From Limosilactobacillus pontis (GTDB lineage: Bacteria; Bacillota; Bacilli; Lactobacillales; Lactobacillaceae), in assembly GCF_002940945.1 (NCBI RefSeq), contig NZ_PNFV01000003.1, forward strand, positions 62,001 through 126,000: a DNA stretch of 64,000 nucleotides. The letters run 5' to 3'. Of this stretch, positions 55,946 through 64,000 are shown piece by piece; position 1 is the stretch's first letter, and every line of letters begins with the position of its first letter. A program made the position numbers and the translations under genes. The notes beneath the pieces were generated by a model. The model had not been told where the DNA came from, searched no databases, and saw only the letters and a program-made list of their open reading frames with translations.

Positions 55946-56623
55946 TTAACGTGCCAGGGAAAGGCTTGTCAATTCACAGCATTGCGCCGCTTTAAGAAGG
56001 TCTGCTGCGTGGTAAAGTGTCCGACCCGTCGTATAGATATCATCTACCAATAGGACCCGTTTCCCACGCACCATCATGGGATCAACCAGTTCAAAGGGCT
56101 GTGGAGTCTGTAGGCGTTCCTGACGAGTCTTGTGGGATTGGGCAACCTTGTCAGTGGCGCAGTGCCGCAGGGCCGGGGTCACGACAACTCCCCCTAACAT
56201 TCCCAGAACCTGATTGAATCCCCGAGTAGCCATTGTCGTCCGCGTTACTGGAATAGGCACCACCACGTCTGCTGCTATCCTACGTATTCGTGCCTCTAGT
56301 ACCGACTGAAAGACGACCCGCAATCGATAGTCACCCGCAAACTTATAACAGTGCACATACTCCTTCATGGCATCATTGTAGGTGTAAAGGGCCTGATGAT
56401 GAAGATGCCAACCATACTGGTGCTGCCAAGCCGTACACTCCGGGCACAAGCGGGTATGTTCTTGCGGCCGACTGCAGCCGGGACAGGCATGGGTGGGATC
56501 GATCTGAATAAAGCGCGCCCGACATTGCTCACAAAGCGTGGGCTGGGCCAGCGGACGTAGCATGACTAAGTCACGTATCTTCAACCGAACCGGCAAGTGG
56601 GCATTGCAGAGCAAGCAATTCAT
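55946..56623 (-). CDS. comFC: Competence protein ComFC (phosphoribosyltransferase-like)
   Basis: 225 residues: N-terminal zinc-ribbon Cys pairs (CLLCNAHL, CEQC, CPGC, CPEC) and a PRTase domain with VVVPIPVTRTTMATRGFNQ and the PRPP loop VLLVDDIYTTGRTL. It works with ComFA in uptake of single-stranded DNA. The start overlaps the end of comFA by 4 bases (ATGA), so the genes are coupled. Confidence 0.94.
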   Translation of the reverse strand: MNCLLCNAHLPVRLKIRDLVMLRPLAQPTLCEQCRARFIQIDPTHACPGCSRPQEHTRLCPECTAWQHQYGWHLHHQALYTYNDAMKEYVHCYKFAGDYRLRVVFQSVLEARIRRIAADVVVPIPVTRTTMATRGFNQVLGMLGGVVVTPALRHCATDKVAQSHKTRQERLQTPQPFELVDPMMVRGKRVLLVDDIYTTGRTLYHAADLLKAAQCCELTSLSLAR

Positions 56624-57948
56624 TGCTGTAAGCTCCGGCCCTTACGATTCATGAAATCCACCTGGCGTACCGCCGACCGCACTCGTCGGCACTGAGTCGC
56701 AATCCAAAAACAGACCGTTCCCGTTGGCCGACTGACCGCACGACCAGCACGACCGGCGATCTGCACCAGAGCCGACGAAGAGAAGATTGGTTCATCGGCT
56801 CCCAAGACAAAAACATCAATCTCCGGAAAGGTAACGCCCCGTTCCATAATGGTAGTGGTTACCAGGAAATCGTATTTACCATCCCGCATCGCCTGGACCT
56901 TAGCCAGCCGGTGCCGATCCGTCGCATGCACCGTGGCAAAGGAACATCCTGGCAGGGTCTCACGTAAAAGGGGCTCAACCGCTGCCAGGTCCGCTACATG
57001 TGGCAAAAATAGTAGGAATCGGTAACCATCAGCCAACGACCGGCGCAGGCGGGCAACCAGGCTAGTCGGTAAGTGTCCCCGCCGAAGGCCACGTCGCCAC
57101 CCCGGGGCCAGCTGCAGGTTGATCCGTGGCAGCAAGTGGCCGTGATAGCGAAGCGGCAGGTAGCTCACCGTCAATTCTCCCCGCTTTACCCGCCGCAAAA
57201 GGACCGGGCCTGGGGTTGCGGTCAGGTATAAACATCCCCCGTCCTCCTTAATCGCCTGTTGACTGGCATATAGCAAAGCGTCGTTAGCAGCAAAGGGAAA
57301 GGCATCCACCTCATCGATGATCAGGTTATCGAAAGCATGGTAGAAACGGAGCAGCTGGTGGGTTGTGCAGACCGTCAGCTGGGCATAACGATAGGGCAGC
57401 TCCTGACGGCCGTGCAGCAGGACCATCGTTGTATTCTGAAATGCTGCCTCAAGTCGAGGATACAATTCTAAGCAGACGTCCACCCGGGGCGAGGCCACCG
57501 CCAATCGTTCGCCGCGTTCCAGGGCATGGGCGATTCCGTAAAACATCATCTCGGTCTTCCCAGCTCCAGTTACCGCCCACAAAAGCTGGTACCACCGGGC
57601 AGCCAACCCCTGATCAACCTTGACAGCGGCCTCTTCCTGCAATGGCGATAATTGTCCCGTCCAGGTCAGCACCGGCCGCTGTACAGTGAATTGATTTGGC
57701 TCGGGAACATGATAAAATTTATTTAACGTCGAGACTCGACCTAAGTTAATACAATGCGGACAGTAGAACTCATCGTTAGGCAGAGCAGCCAGTCGTCGAT
57801 TTGTCTCATGACCACAACGCAGACAACGTACCCGTTGGCCGTGCAGTTCCATTGTGGGCATGACCTCAACCGATGTAGGTGGGATGGTCTCCTGCCACTG
57901 TGGCTGGTCGACCAGAACCCGTCGGCCATAATACTCGTCTAAGTTCAT
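56620..57948 (-). CDS. comFA: Competence DNA-uptake helicase ComFA
   Basis: DEAD-like helicase needed to pull transforming DNA across the membrane. A zinc motif (CLRCG...CPHC, about residues 40-65) precedes Walker A AVTGAGKTEMM, the Walker-B-type box IIDEVDAFPF, LTATPGP and motif VI QIAGRAGRAVSRPTG. About 442 residues. The third codon ATG has the best spacing from GGGGGG. With comFC it suggests the lineage has, or had, natural competence; the rest of the com genes are outside the window. Confidence 0.94.
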   Translation of the reverse strand: MNLDEYYGRRVLVDQPQWQETIPPTSVEVMPTMELHGQRVRCLRCGHETNRRLAALPNDEFYCPHCINLGRVSTLNKFYHVPEPNQFTVQRPVLTWTGQLSPLQEEAAVKVDQGLAARWYQLLWAVTGAGKTEMMFYGIAHALERGERLAVASPRVDVCLELYPRLEAAFQNTTMVLLHGRQELPYRYAQLTVCTTHQLLRFYHAFDNLIIDEVDAFPFAANDALLYASQQAIKEDGGCLYLTATPGPVLLRRVKRGELTVSYLPLRYHGHLLPRINLQLAPGWRRGLRRGHLPTSLVARLRRSLADGYRFLLFLPHVADLAAVEPLLRETLPGCSFATVHATDRHRLAKVQAMRDGKYDFLVTTTIMERGVTFPEIDVFVLGADEPIFSSSALVQIAGRAGRAVSRPTGTVCFWIATQCRRVRSAVRQVDFMNRKGRSLQQ

Positions 57949-58010
57949 CGTCATCCCCCCTACTTAGTAAGTACGGAGAATTTAGTAAAAATCACGAAAG
58001 AAGTTTTCAT

Positions 58011-58652
58011 ATGTCAGAACCATTCATTACCATCGCTAAAAACACCAGCTTCACGATGGTCATTAAGAAGTCCCGCTTTATCTGCTCGCTCGGTCGAATA
58101 GAGAACGAGGCGGATGCCCAGTCCTTCATCGAACGTATCCAGACGGCCAACCGCAAGGCTACTCACAACTGTTTTGCATACATGATCGGTGAATCCGACC
58201 AGGTCCAGCGGGAAAGCGACAACGGCGAACCCAGCGGAACGGCCGGAATACCGATCCTAGAGTCCCTCCAGCTGGCTAAGCTCCATAACGTTGTCGCTGT
58301 GGTGACCCGGTACTTCGGTGGTATCAAGCTCGGTGCAGGCGGACTAATCCGGGCATATAGCAACGTCACCACCAACGCTATTCACCAGGCTGGTCTCGTC
58401 CAACGCGTTATGCAGACAGCAGTTGATATTACCATCAGTTACGCCCAGCATGACCGCCTCCGCTTCTTTCTCAAAGAGCACCAGATTGAGCTGGCTAACG
58501 AGACATACGGGGTCAATGTGACGGTCACCGTCTTCGTCAATCAAGTAGACTGCGACGACCTAATCAACCAGCTTACCAACTATTTCAACGGTCAACTCCA
58601 AATAAAAAAGGGCCAGCCCCGTAAACACGAGGTACCCTATCAACCGGCTTAG
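58011..58652 (+). CDS. yigZ: YigZ/IMPACT-family protein
   Basis: 213 residues. The IMPACT N-terminal domain is clear: IKKSRFICSLGRIENEADAQSFI, NCFAYMIGE, SDNGEPSGTAGIPILE and VTRYFGGIKLGAGGLIRAY; a DUF1949 ferredoxin-like domain follows. It probably binds nucleic acid or translation factors; function unproven. Start MSEPFIT, with AAAGAAG upstream; the frame is open earlier but overlaps comFA. Divergent from comFA. Confidence 0.92.
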   Translation: MSEPFITIAKNTSFTMVIKKSRFICSLGRIENEADAQSFIERIQTANRKATHNCFAYMIGESDQVQRESDNGEPSGTAGIPILESLQLAKLHNVVAVVTRYFGGIKLGAGGLIRAYSNVTTNAIHQAGLVQRVMQTAVDITISYAQHDRLRFFLKEHQIELANETYGVNVTVTVFVNQVDCDDLINQLTNYFNGQLQIKKGQPRKHEVPYQPA

Positions 58653-58909
58653 GCCAAAATGGCTTCCGCAATATCCAAAACAACGATCACAGCTAGTATT
58701 GCAGCCAACCAGCCCAGGATCACCCGCGTGTGGTGGTCATGGGCTTTTAGTTTAACCCAGTTAAAGCCGCAATAAGCAACTAACATCAACAGACAGCCGA
58801 TAACCCCATAAACTCCCGAGTGAAACCCCCGGTTGTCAATGGAGTAACTAGCAGTGAAGAAGAGGCCCAGTGCAAAGAGCAGGCCGAAAAACAGCTGTTT
58901 CTTATCCAT
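58649..58909 (-). CDS. Small membrane protein of unknown function
   Basis: 86 residues with three hydrophobic stretches (about 5-22, 33-51 and 63-84) and a His/Lys-rich loop KLKAHDHHTR between the second and third. Overlaps the yigZ 3' end by four bases on the opposite strand. AAGGAG precedes the ATG. No domain recognised. A terminator lies between it and kimA upstream. Confidence 0.7.
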   Translation of the reverse strand: MDKKQLFFGLLFALGLFFTASYSIDNRGFHSGVYGVIGCLLMLVAYCGFNWVKLKAHDHHTRVILGWLAAILAVIVVLDIAEAILA

Positions 58910-58929
58910 AAATACTCCTTACTAGCGAA

Positions 58930-58958
58930 AACGGTGTCCGACAAATCCGGACACCGTT
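58930..58958. terminator. kimA terminator (two-way stem)
   Basis: Perfect 11-bp stem AACGGTGTCCG / CGGACACCGTT with a 7-base loop; T4 on the minus side, a T-run also on the plus side. Confidence 0.8.
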
Positions 58959-58964
58959 GCTTTT

Positions 58965-60803
58965 TTATTCATGTAGGTGATAGTTATAACTAGCTACGAT
59001 GATGTTCTCACGGGAGTTCAGAACGGCCCGCAGACGGACACTGGTCTGGTTATGCAGTGCCAACTGCCACGGGTGCTTCGGAATAAACTGAGGAACCAGG
59101 ACGGTAGTCGAATAGTTCCGCGCCTCAGCCCGTTTGGCAATTACATCAACGAAACGAAGGGTTGGTTTGGCAATTGACCGGTAGGAAGAGTGGATATCTA
59201 CGAAGCGGACATCCGGGTACTCCGCCTTGAACTCGTTGGCTGTCTTGTGCTCCTTACCAGGGTTCTCATCGAACGACACGTGCATTGCAATGACGTAATC
59301 ACCGATCGAACGGGCATAGTTGATAGCCCCCCGGGTCACCCGGGTTACGTTACCAACTAGGACAATGACCGTGGAGCCATCGTAGTCGTGGAGCTGAACC
59401 TTAGTCTTTTCTGCCACCCGCAGTTGAGCTGCCACCTTGACGTAGTGGGAGTGGACAGCATGGAACATGTAGAGCAGAAGCGGCATGATGATCAGGTACG
59501 GCCAAACATTACCGAAGTGCTGCCAGAAGAGACAAACAACCAAGATGAGTGAAATTAAGGCCCCAACAAAGTTAATGCAAGCCTTGCCAACCCACCAGCC
59601 TTGGCGTTCACGGAACCAGTGAATAATCATTCCAGACTGGGACAGGGTAAATGGTACGAAGACCCCAACCGCGTACAGGGGGATCAGCATATTGGTCTGC
59701 CCGTGGAAGATCAAAATCAGGATGATTGCCCCTACCGCCAGAGCGATGATCCCGTTGGAGTAACCCAGCCGGTCTCCCCGGTCCATGAAGGCGTGCGGCA
59801 TATACTTATCCTTGGCCATGTTGAAGGCTAGGATTGGGAATGCTGAAAAACCAGTGTTGGCAGCAACCGCCAGAATCATGGCTGTTGACAACTGTAACAG
59901 GTAGAAGCCAAGGCCATGACCACCGAAGATCTGCGCCGCCATCTGTGACATGATCGTTGTCCGGGAGTTCGGTACGACCCCCAGGTAGAAGCTGAAGAAG
60001 ATGATGGCAATGAAGAAGAATGCCAGGATGGCACTCATAATCGCCAGGGTTGTTGCCGCATTTTTTTCCTTAGGCTTGTTGAAGTTAGGAACCGCATTAC
60101 TTACGGCTTCTACCCCAGTCAGCGAGGACGAACCAGCCGAGAATGCCCGAATGAACAGGACAAATGACATTCCCGCCACCGGGGTCCCATAGTCGGCAAC
60201 CGCGTGGTAGTGAATCTGGCCGGTAATGATGTTATAGCCACCCCAGATAATCATGACCATCGTCATTAAGACGAAGAAATAGACCGGGACGGTCAAGAAG
60301 TTGGCACTCTCACTCATCCCCCGCAGGTTCATGAACATGATCAAGAGGACGATAATGATCGAGATTGGCACCGAGTAATGATAAAGAGCCGGGATTGCTG
60401 AAGTAATTGCCTCGGTCCCAGAGGTTGTGGAAACCGCCACGGTCAACATATAGTCGACCAAGAGCGACCCCCCAGCGAACAGGCCCCCGTTGCTTCCCCA
60501 GTTCCGGGTAGCTACCACATAGGCACCCCCACCGCTCGGGTAAGCATGGATAATCTGTTGATAGGACAGTGTGATCGCCAGCAATAAGATCAGAACAATC
60601 GCCGCAATCGGGATTGAGTACCAGATTGCTGCCGCAGACAAAGTAACCAGCACCGTAGTGATCTGCTCTGGACCATAGGCAACTGACGAAATAGCATCTG
60701 ACGACAGCATTGCCAAGGCTTTAAACTTTGTCAAATGGGTCTGCCCTTCATCAAGGGTCTTTAATGGTTTTCCAATCAACACGCGTTTAAGATAACGCCA
60801 CAT
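58965..60803 (-). CDS. kimA: KimA-type high-affinity potassium transporter
   Basis: 612 residues: an APC-fold membrane part of about 12 helices, with the family start KALAMLSSDAISSVAYGPEQI, SYQQIIHAYPSGGGAYVVA and GVEAVSNAVPNF, and a cytoplasmic USP-like C-terminal domain of about 140 residues (VIVLVGNVTRVTRGAINYARSIGD...) that in B. subtilis KimA (YdaO) binds c-di-AMP and shuts the transporter. It was long annotated as an amino-acid permease. The 150-base upstream region has a TATAAT -10 but no room for a c-di-AMP riboswitch, so control is probably at protein level. c-di-AMP synthase CdaA is encoded in the same window. Confidence 0.88.
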   Translation of the reverse strand: MWRYLKRVLIGKPLKTLDEGQTHLTKFKALAMLSSDAISSVAYGPEQITTVLVTLSAAAIWYSIPIAAIVLILLLAITLSYQQIIHAYPSGGGAYVVATRNWGSNGGLFAGGSLLVDYMLTVAVSTTSGTEAITSAIPALYHYSVPISIIIVLLIMFMNLRGMSESANFLTVPVYFFVLMTMVMIIWGGYNIITGQIHYHAVADYGTPVAGMSFVLFIRAFSAGSSSLTGVEAVSNAVPNFNKPKEKNAATTLAIMSAILAFFFIAIIFFSFYLGVVPNSRTTIMSQMAAQIFGGHGLGFYLLQLSTAMILAVAANTGFSAFPILAFNMAKDKYMPHAFMDRGDRLGYSNGIIALAVGAIILILIFHGQTNMLIPLYAVGVFVPFTLSQSGMIIHWFRERQGWWVGKACINFVGALISLILVVCLFWQHFGNVWPYLIIMPLLLYMFHAVHSHYVKVAAQLRVAEKTKVQLHDYDGSTVIVLVGNVTRVTRGAINYARSIGDYVIAMHVSFDENPGKEHKTANEFKAEYPDVRFVDIHSSYRSIAKPTLRFVDVIAKRAEARNYSTTVLVPQFIPKHPWQLALHNQTSVRLRAVLNSRENIIVASYNYHLHE

Positions 60804-60961
60804 GTCTCTCCCCTCCCAATTGATATTTATTTGGGTCAGTAAATTGGCTCCATTAATTTAATTATCACTTTAATTTAGATAACTGGATAATATTATAATT
60901 TATTCCCATCGTTTGCAACAAGCATTTTGGAACTTTTTTAGCTGATTGAAACAAATCATTC

Positions 60962-62557
60962 CTAGAGTTTGACCCGCCGATTAACCTCTTCAGCACCGGG
61001 GTCGATTGCTGGCAGGTGGCTGCACGTCCCCCACCAATAGAAAAACAGGGAAGCGATGATGATGACGACAAAGTCCCATGGGTACTTGACCCAGTTTTGA
61101 CCGCCGAATCCCTCACTGCCCACGTAGGACATGATTGAGATGAAGACCAGGTAACATAACAGCCAGGCACTGCTCCTTAACTGTACTCCCCAGGCGGTGT
61201 GATGATACCGGGCCTCATAATAAAGGTAGATTGGCAGTCCCAGGGCAATCACCAGGATAACTTGAATCGTCGTCGGCCACATTGTCCAATAAATTGCCAG
61301 ACTAGCCAAAACAAAGGCCACCGGGGCCAGCCAAGTCATATAGGCCGGGGCAAAAGGCCGCTTCAGGTCCGGCCGCATCTTACGCAGAGCCATCACAGTC
61401 ACCGGTCCAGTTAGGTAGGCAATTAGGGTTGACCCGGTAATAACCGTCGCCAACAGGCTCCAGTTCCGGAAGGTATTAACCAAAATAACAGCCAGGATAA
61501 AGTCGGTCACCATAGCAAAGCGCGGGATCATGTAGCGCCGGGCTAAGCGTCCCAACCATTGGGGCAAATGCCTAGTGTGGGTCATTGCCGCCAGGGCCCG
61601 GGAAGCCGTCGCCACGAAGGCCACCCCGGTTCCAAATGGCGAAACAAAGGCGTCCATATAGAGAAGAATTGCCAGCCAATTCATACCGAGCAAGATGGCA
61701 ATGTCGGCAAATGGTGATGTGAAATTAATCCCGTGCCAACCGTCCTTAGCCAGCATCGCCGGATTAATTGCTCCGATAAAGGCCACTTGAAGCATGATAT
61801 AGATCACCGCGGTAATGATCATCGAAATCAGGACCCCACGAACAATATTCTTATGGGGGTTCACCATCTCGCCGCCCATGTTGATAATTGTTTGAAATGC
61901 ATCGTAGGACATGATAATACCAGATACCGCCGCAGCCTCAAAGATCGACCGACTCCCATATGGCATGAAGGTACCAACACTGTGACCGAAATTAGCTGGA
62001 TGAAAGCCAGAGATAATCAGCATCAGGATGGTCAACGTCGGCAAAGCAATTTTAAATACTGAAATCAAATTGGTGAACCGGGTCATTAACTTAACCGACC
62101 AGAAATTGATCAGGGTGAAAGCCAGCATAAAAAGGATTACCACCCACATACCGTTGGCGGTTATGTTGCCATCATGCATAAAATGATGAGTCCAGTTAGC
62201 CCATGACCAGGGCCAGGAGCTCATATATTGAACTGAGGCCACCGCCTCCATTGGGACCAAGGTAATCAAGGAGATCCAGTTGGCCCAGGCGGCAATGAAA
62301 CCAAGGAGCTGACCATGACTATACTGAGCATACCGGCTCATTCCACCGCTTTCGGGAAACATCGCCCCCAATTCGACGTAGGTCAGGGCGATACTGATAA
62401 TGATCACCGCCCCAAGAATCCAGGAAATAATAGCGGCCGGTCCAGCGACCCTAGCGGCGGTTCCGGCCCCAAAAAGCCAGCCAGACCCAATCAAAGAATT
62501 CAGGGCCAGCATGATCCCTGAAAAGAGACTTATTTTTTGTACTTTTAGTTTTTTCAT
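60962..62557 (-). CDS. Amino-acid permease (APC superfamily)
   Basis: About 531 residues with 12-14 helices. The start is typical: ISLFSGIMLALNSLIGSGWLFGAG, then ISIALTYVELGAMFPESGGMSRYAQYSHG. This longer type is widespread in lactobacilli and annotated only as amino-acid permease; the substrate is unknown. The start is the second of two adjacent ATG codons, five bases from GGGAG. A single gene between kimA and groEL; promoter candidate TTGAGA, 16 bases, TAGAAC around 62605-62635. Confidence 0.82.
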   Translation of the reverse strand: MKKLKVQKISLFSGIMLALNSLIGSGWLFGAGTAARVAGPAAIISWILGAVIIISIALTYVELGAMFPESGGMSRYAQYSHGQLLGFIAAWANWISLITLVPMEAVASVQYMSSWPWSWANWTHHFMHDGNITANGMWVVILFMLAFTLINFWSVKLMTRFTNLISVFKIALPTLTILMLIISGFHPANFGHSVGTFMPYGSRSIFEAAAVSGIIMSYDAFQTIINMGGEMVNPHKNIVRGVLISMIITAVIYIMLQVAFIGAINPAMLAKDGWHGINFTSPFADIAILLGMNWLAILLYMDAFVSPFGTGVAFVATASRALAAMTHTRHLPQWLGRLARRYMIPRFAMVTDFILAVILVNTFRNWSLLATVITGSTLIAYLTGPVTVMALRKMRPDLKRPFAPAYMTWLAPVAFVLASLAIYWTMWPTTIQVILVIALGLPIYLYYEARYHHTAWGVQLRSSAWLLCYLVFISIMSYVGSEGFGGQNWVKYPWDFVVIIIASLFFYWWGTCSHLPAIDPGAEEVNRRVKL

Positions 62558-62663
62558 CATGACTCCCTCTGCCAAGGTTTACTTTTTCTTAAACATTAGT
62601 GCATGTTCTACTTTACCACAAAGCCGTCTCAACGCGGTCCTCAAAAATTTTACATTGGGTAAA

Positions 62664-62679
62664 TATTTCCCGGGAAATA
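62664..62679. repeat. 16-bp perfect palindrome upstream of the permease gene
   Basis: TATTTCCCGGGAAATA, between the groEL terminator and the permease promoter; next to it TTTAC-N5-GTAAA forms a second small inverted repeat. A regulator site is possible. Confidence 0.45.
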
Positions 62680-62680
62680 A

Positions 62681-62718
62681 AAATAACCGGTTGAAGAATC
62701 ATCCTCAACCGGTTATTT
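62681..62718 (-). terminator. groEL terminator
   Basis: Perfect 14-bp stem AAATAACCGGTTGA / TCAACCGGTTATTT, then TTATTT on the minus strand. Confidence 0.85.
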
Positions 62719-62752
62719 AATTTTAACTATTCAACTTGATTAGGGGGACAGA

Positions 62753-64000
62753 TTACATCATGCCGCCCATGCCAGCGCCGCCTTGTGGAGCAGCTGGGGC
62801 ATTGTTCTTGCTGTCATCTGGCTTATCAGCAACAACGGCTTCAGTGGTGAGCAGAAGTGCTGATACTGAGGCAGCATTTTGCAGGGCAGAACGGGTAACC
62901 TTGGTTGGGTCAACAATCCCGGCCTTAACCATGTCTTCAAACTTGCCGTCAGCAGCGTTGTAGCCAATACCTGGTTTTTCGCTCTTCAGTTGGTTAACAA
63001 TGACAGAGCCTTCTACACCAGCATTTTCAGCGATCTGACGAACAGGTGCTTCCAAGGCATCCTTGACGATGTTGACACCAGTTGCTTCATCGCCGTCGGC
63101 TTCAACCTTGTCCAGAGCAGGCAGAACATTGATCAATGCCGTACCACCACCAGGTACGAATCCTTCTTGAACAGCGGCCCGGGTAGCGTTCAGGGCATCC
63201 TCAATACGGTACTTCTTTTCCTTCATTTCAGTTTCGGTAGCAGCACCAACCCGAACAACGGCAACACCGCCGGAAAGCTTTGCCAGACGTTCTTGAAGCT
63301 TCTCCTTGTCGAAGTCAGAAGTTGCCTTAGAGATAGCCTGCTTGATTTGGTCAACCCGTTCAGCAATAGCTTCCTTGGCACCACCGCCGTCAACGATGGT
63401 CGTGGCATCCTTAGTAACCGTAACCTTGTTGGCTTGGCCAAGTTGTTCAACCGTAGCGTCCTTCAGGTTCATACCCAGGTCATCAGAAATAACAGTACCA
63501 CCGGTCAATACGGCAATATCTTGAAGTTGAGCCTTACGACGGTCACCAAAGCCAGGGGCCTTAACAGCAACCACGTTGAAGGTACCACGGATCTTGTTAA
63601 GAACCAGGGTCGGCAGAGCTTCACCAGTGATGTCATCAGCAATGATCAAGAGGGCCCGGCCTTCTTGAACAACATTTTGCAGCAATGGCAGAATGTCTTG
63701 AATATTGCTGATCTTCTTGTCAGTGATCAGAATGTATGGATTGTCGAGGTCGGCTTCCATCTTGTCGTTGTCAGTTACCATGTATTGTGACATGTAACCG
63801 CGATCGAAGCTCATCCCTTCAACAACATCAACGCTGGTATCAACACCACGGGAATCTTCCAGGGTAATTACACCGTCGTTACCAACCTTTTCCATGGCAT
63901 CGGCGATCAGCTTACCAACTTCCTTGTTATCCGCAGAAATGGAAGCAATCTGAGCAATGTCATCCTTGGTCTTAACATCATGTGACATCTTCTTCAGTGC
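62753..64000 (-). CDS. groL: Chaperonin GroEL (3' part; continues beyond the window)
   Basis: The last 415 or so residues of the 60-kDa chaperonin. In frame from the window edge: [20 protein letters not shown], the apical-domain segment [53 protein letters not shown], the equatorial VVPGGG-like [10 protein letters not shown] and the flexible GGAGMGGMM tail. The ATP-binding N-terminus and any groES/CIRCE region lie outside. It ends in a strong terminator. Confidence 0.98.
   Translation of the reverse strand, partial: ALKKMSHDVKTKDDIAQIASISADNKEVGKLIADAMEKVGNDGVITLEDSRGVDTSVDVVEGMSFDRGYMSQYMVTDNDKMEADLDNPYILITDKKISNIQDILPLLQNVVQEGRALLIIADDITGEALPTLVLNKIRGTFNVVAVKAPGFGDRRKAQLQDIAVLTGGTVISDDLGMNLKDATVEQLGQANKVTVTKDATTIVDGGGAKEAIAERVDQIKQAISKATSDFDKEKLQERLAKLSGGVAVVRVGAATETEMKEKKYRIEDALNATRAAVQEGFVPGGGTALINVLPALDKVEADGDEATGVNIVKDALEAPVRQIAENAGVEGSVIVNQLKSEKPGIGYNAADGKFEDMVKAGIVDPTKVTRSALQNAASVSALLLTTEAVVADKPDDSKNNAPAAPQGGAGMGGMM

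Noticed and set aside
60804-60961. ydaO (c-di-AMP) riboswitch before kimA
   Set aside because: Too short, and no paired-element pattern could be found by eye.
62879-63790. 303-codon plus-strand ORF across groEL
   Set aside because: It is an antisense shadow of a highly biased coding sequence; the composition is not protein-like and there is no ribosome site.

Overview
The window reads as a chromosomal segment of a heterofermentative lactobacillus, most likely of the Limosilactobacillus (L. reuteri/L. fermentum/L. mucosae) type. This is an inference from protein style, gene order and roughly 50% GC; no 16S gene is present. Almost every gene lies on the minus strand. Plus-strand exceptions are a DUF1361 membrane protein, an exonuclease, a YxjI-like gene, tRNA-Arg, a 38-residue ORF, clpP and yigZ.

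Layout. 1-2.5 kb: partial MarR regulator, OatA-like acyltransferase and a small unknown protein. 2.5-7.9 kb: a predicted CcpA-controlled small RNA, glmS, then the cdaA-cdaR-glmM operon (c-di-AMP synthesis and entry to UDP-GlcNAc). 8-15 kb: rbsK, murB, an exonuclease, GNAT-tsaE, pta, ung and a YxjI-like gene. 15-22 kb: secG-esterase-rnr-smpB, a ClC transporter and an amino-acid permease. 22-28.6 kb: ptsI and the lower-glycolysis run gap-pgk-tpiA-eno. 28.8-31.3 kb: tRNA-Arg(CCG), an AT-rich organophosphate-type MFS transporter and two tiny genes. 31.3-40.6 kb: clpP with CtsR and HrcA sites, rapZ-yvcK-whiA, a DUF523 gene and uvrB-uvrA. 40.8-43.8 kb: an AT-rich islet with a GT4 glycosyltransferase and a mucin-binding-domain protein without export signal or anchor. 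43.9-58 kb: pgcA, trxB, galU, gpsA, lgt, hprK, yvlD/pspC-like genes, prfB (programmed frameshift), secA, hpf, comFC and comFA. 58-64 kb: yigZ, a small membrane protein, the potassium transporter KimA, an amino-acid permease and the 3' part of groEL.

How the genes connect. Three themes stand out. (1) Cell-wall precursor supply and its control: glmS, glmM, murB, pgcA, galU, rapZ, yvcK and cdaA/cdaR, with the c-di-AMP-responsive KimA in the same window. (2) Carbon flow and its sensing: gap-pgk-tpiA-eno, pta, ptsI, hprK, rbsK and one consensus cre site. (3) Stress and quality control: clpP, groEL, smpB, rnr, hpf, uvrAB and ung.

The least expected signals are regulatory. There is a short CU-rich RNA with its own cre-overlapped promoter and terminator. 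A 10-mer, CTATACCAAT, is shared by the glmS leader and the promoter region of the 38-residue ORF. The clpP promoter carries both a CtsR box and a degenerate CIRCE. Three terminators sit so close to the next gene that a promoter hardly fits. All coordinates and motif matches were read by eye; no search or folding program was run.
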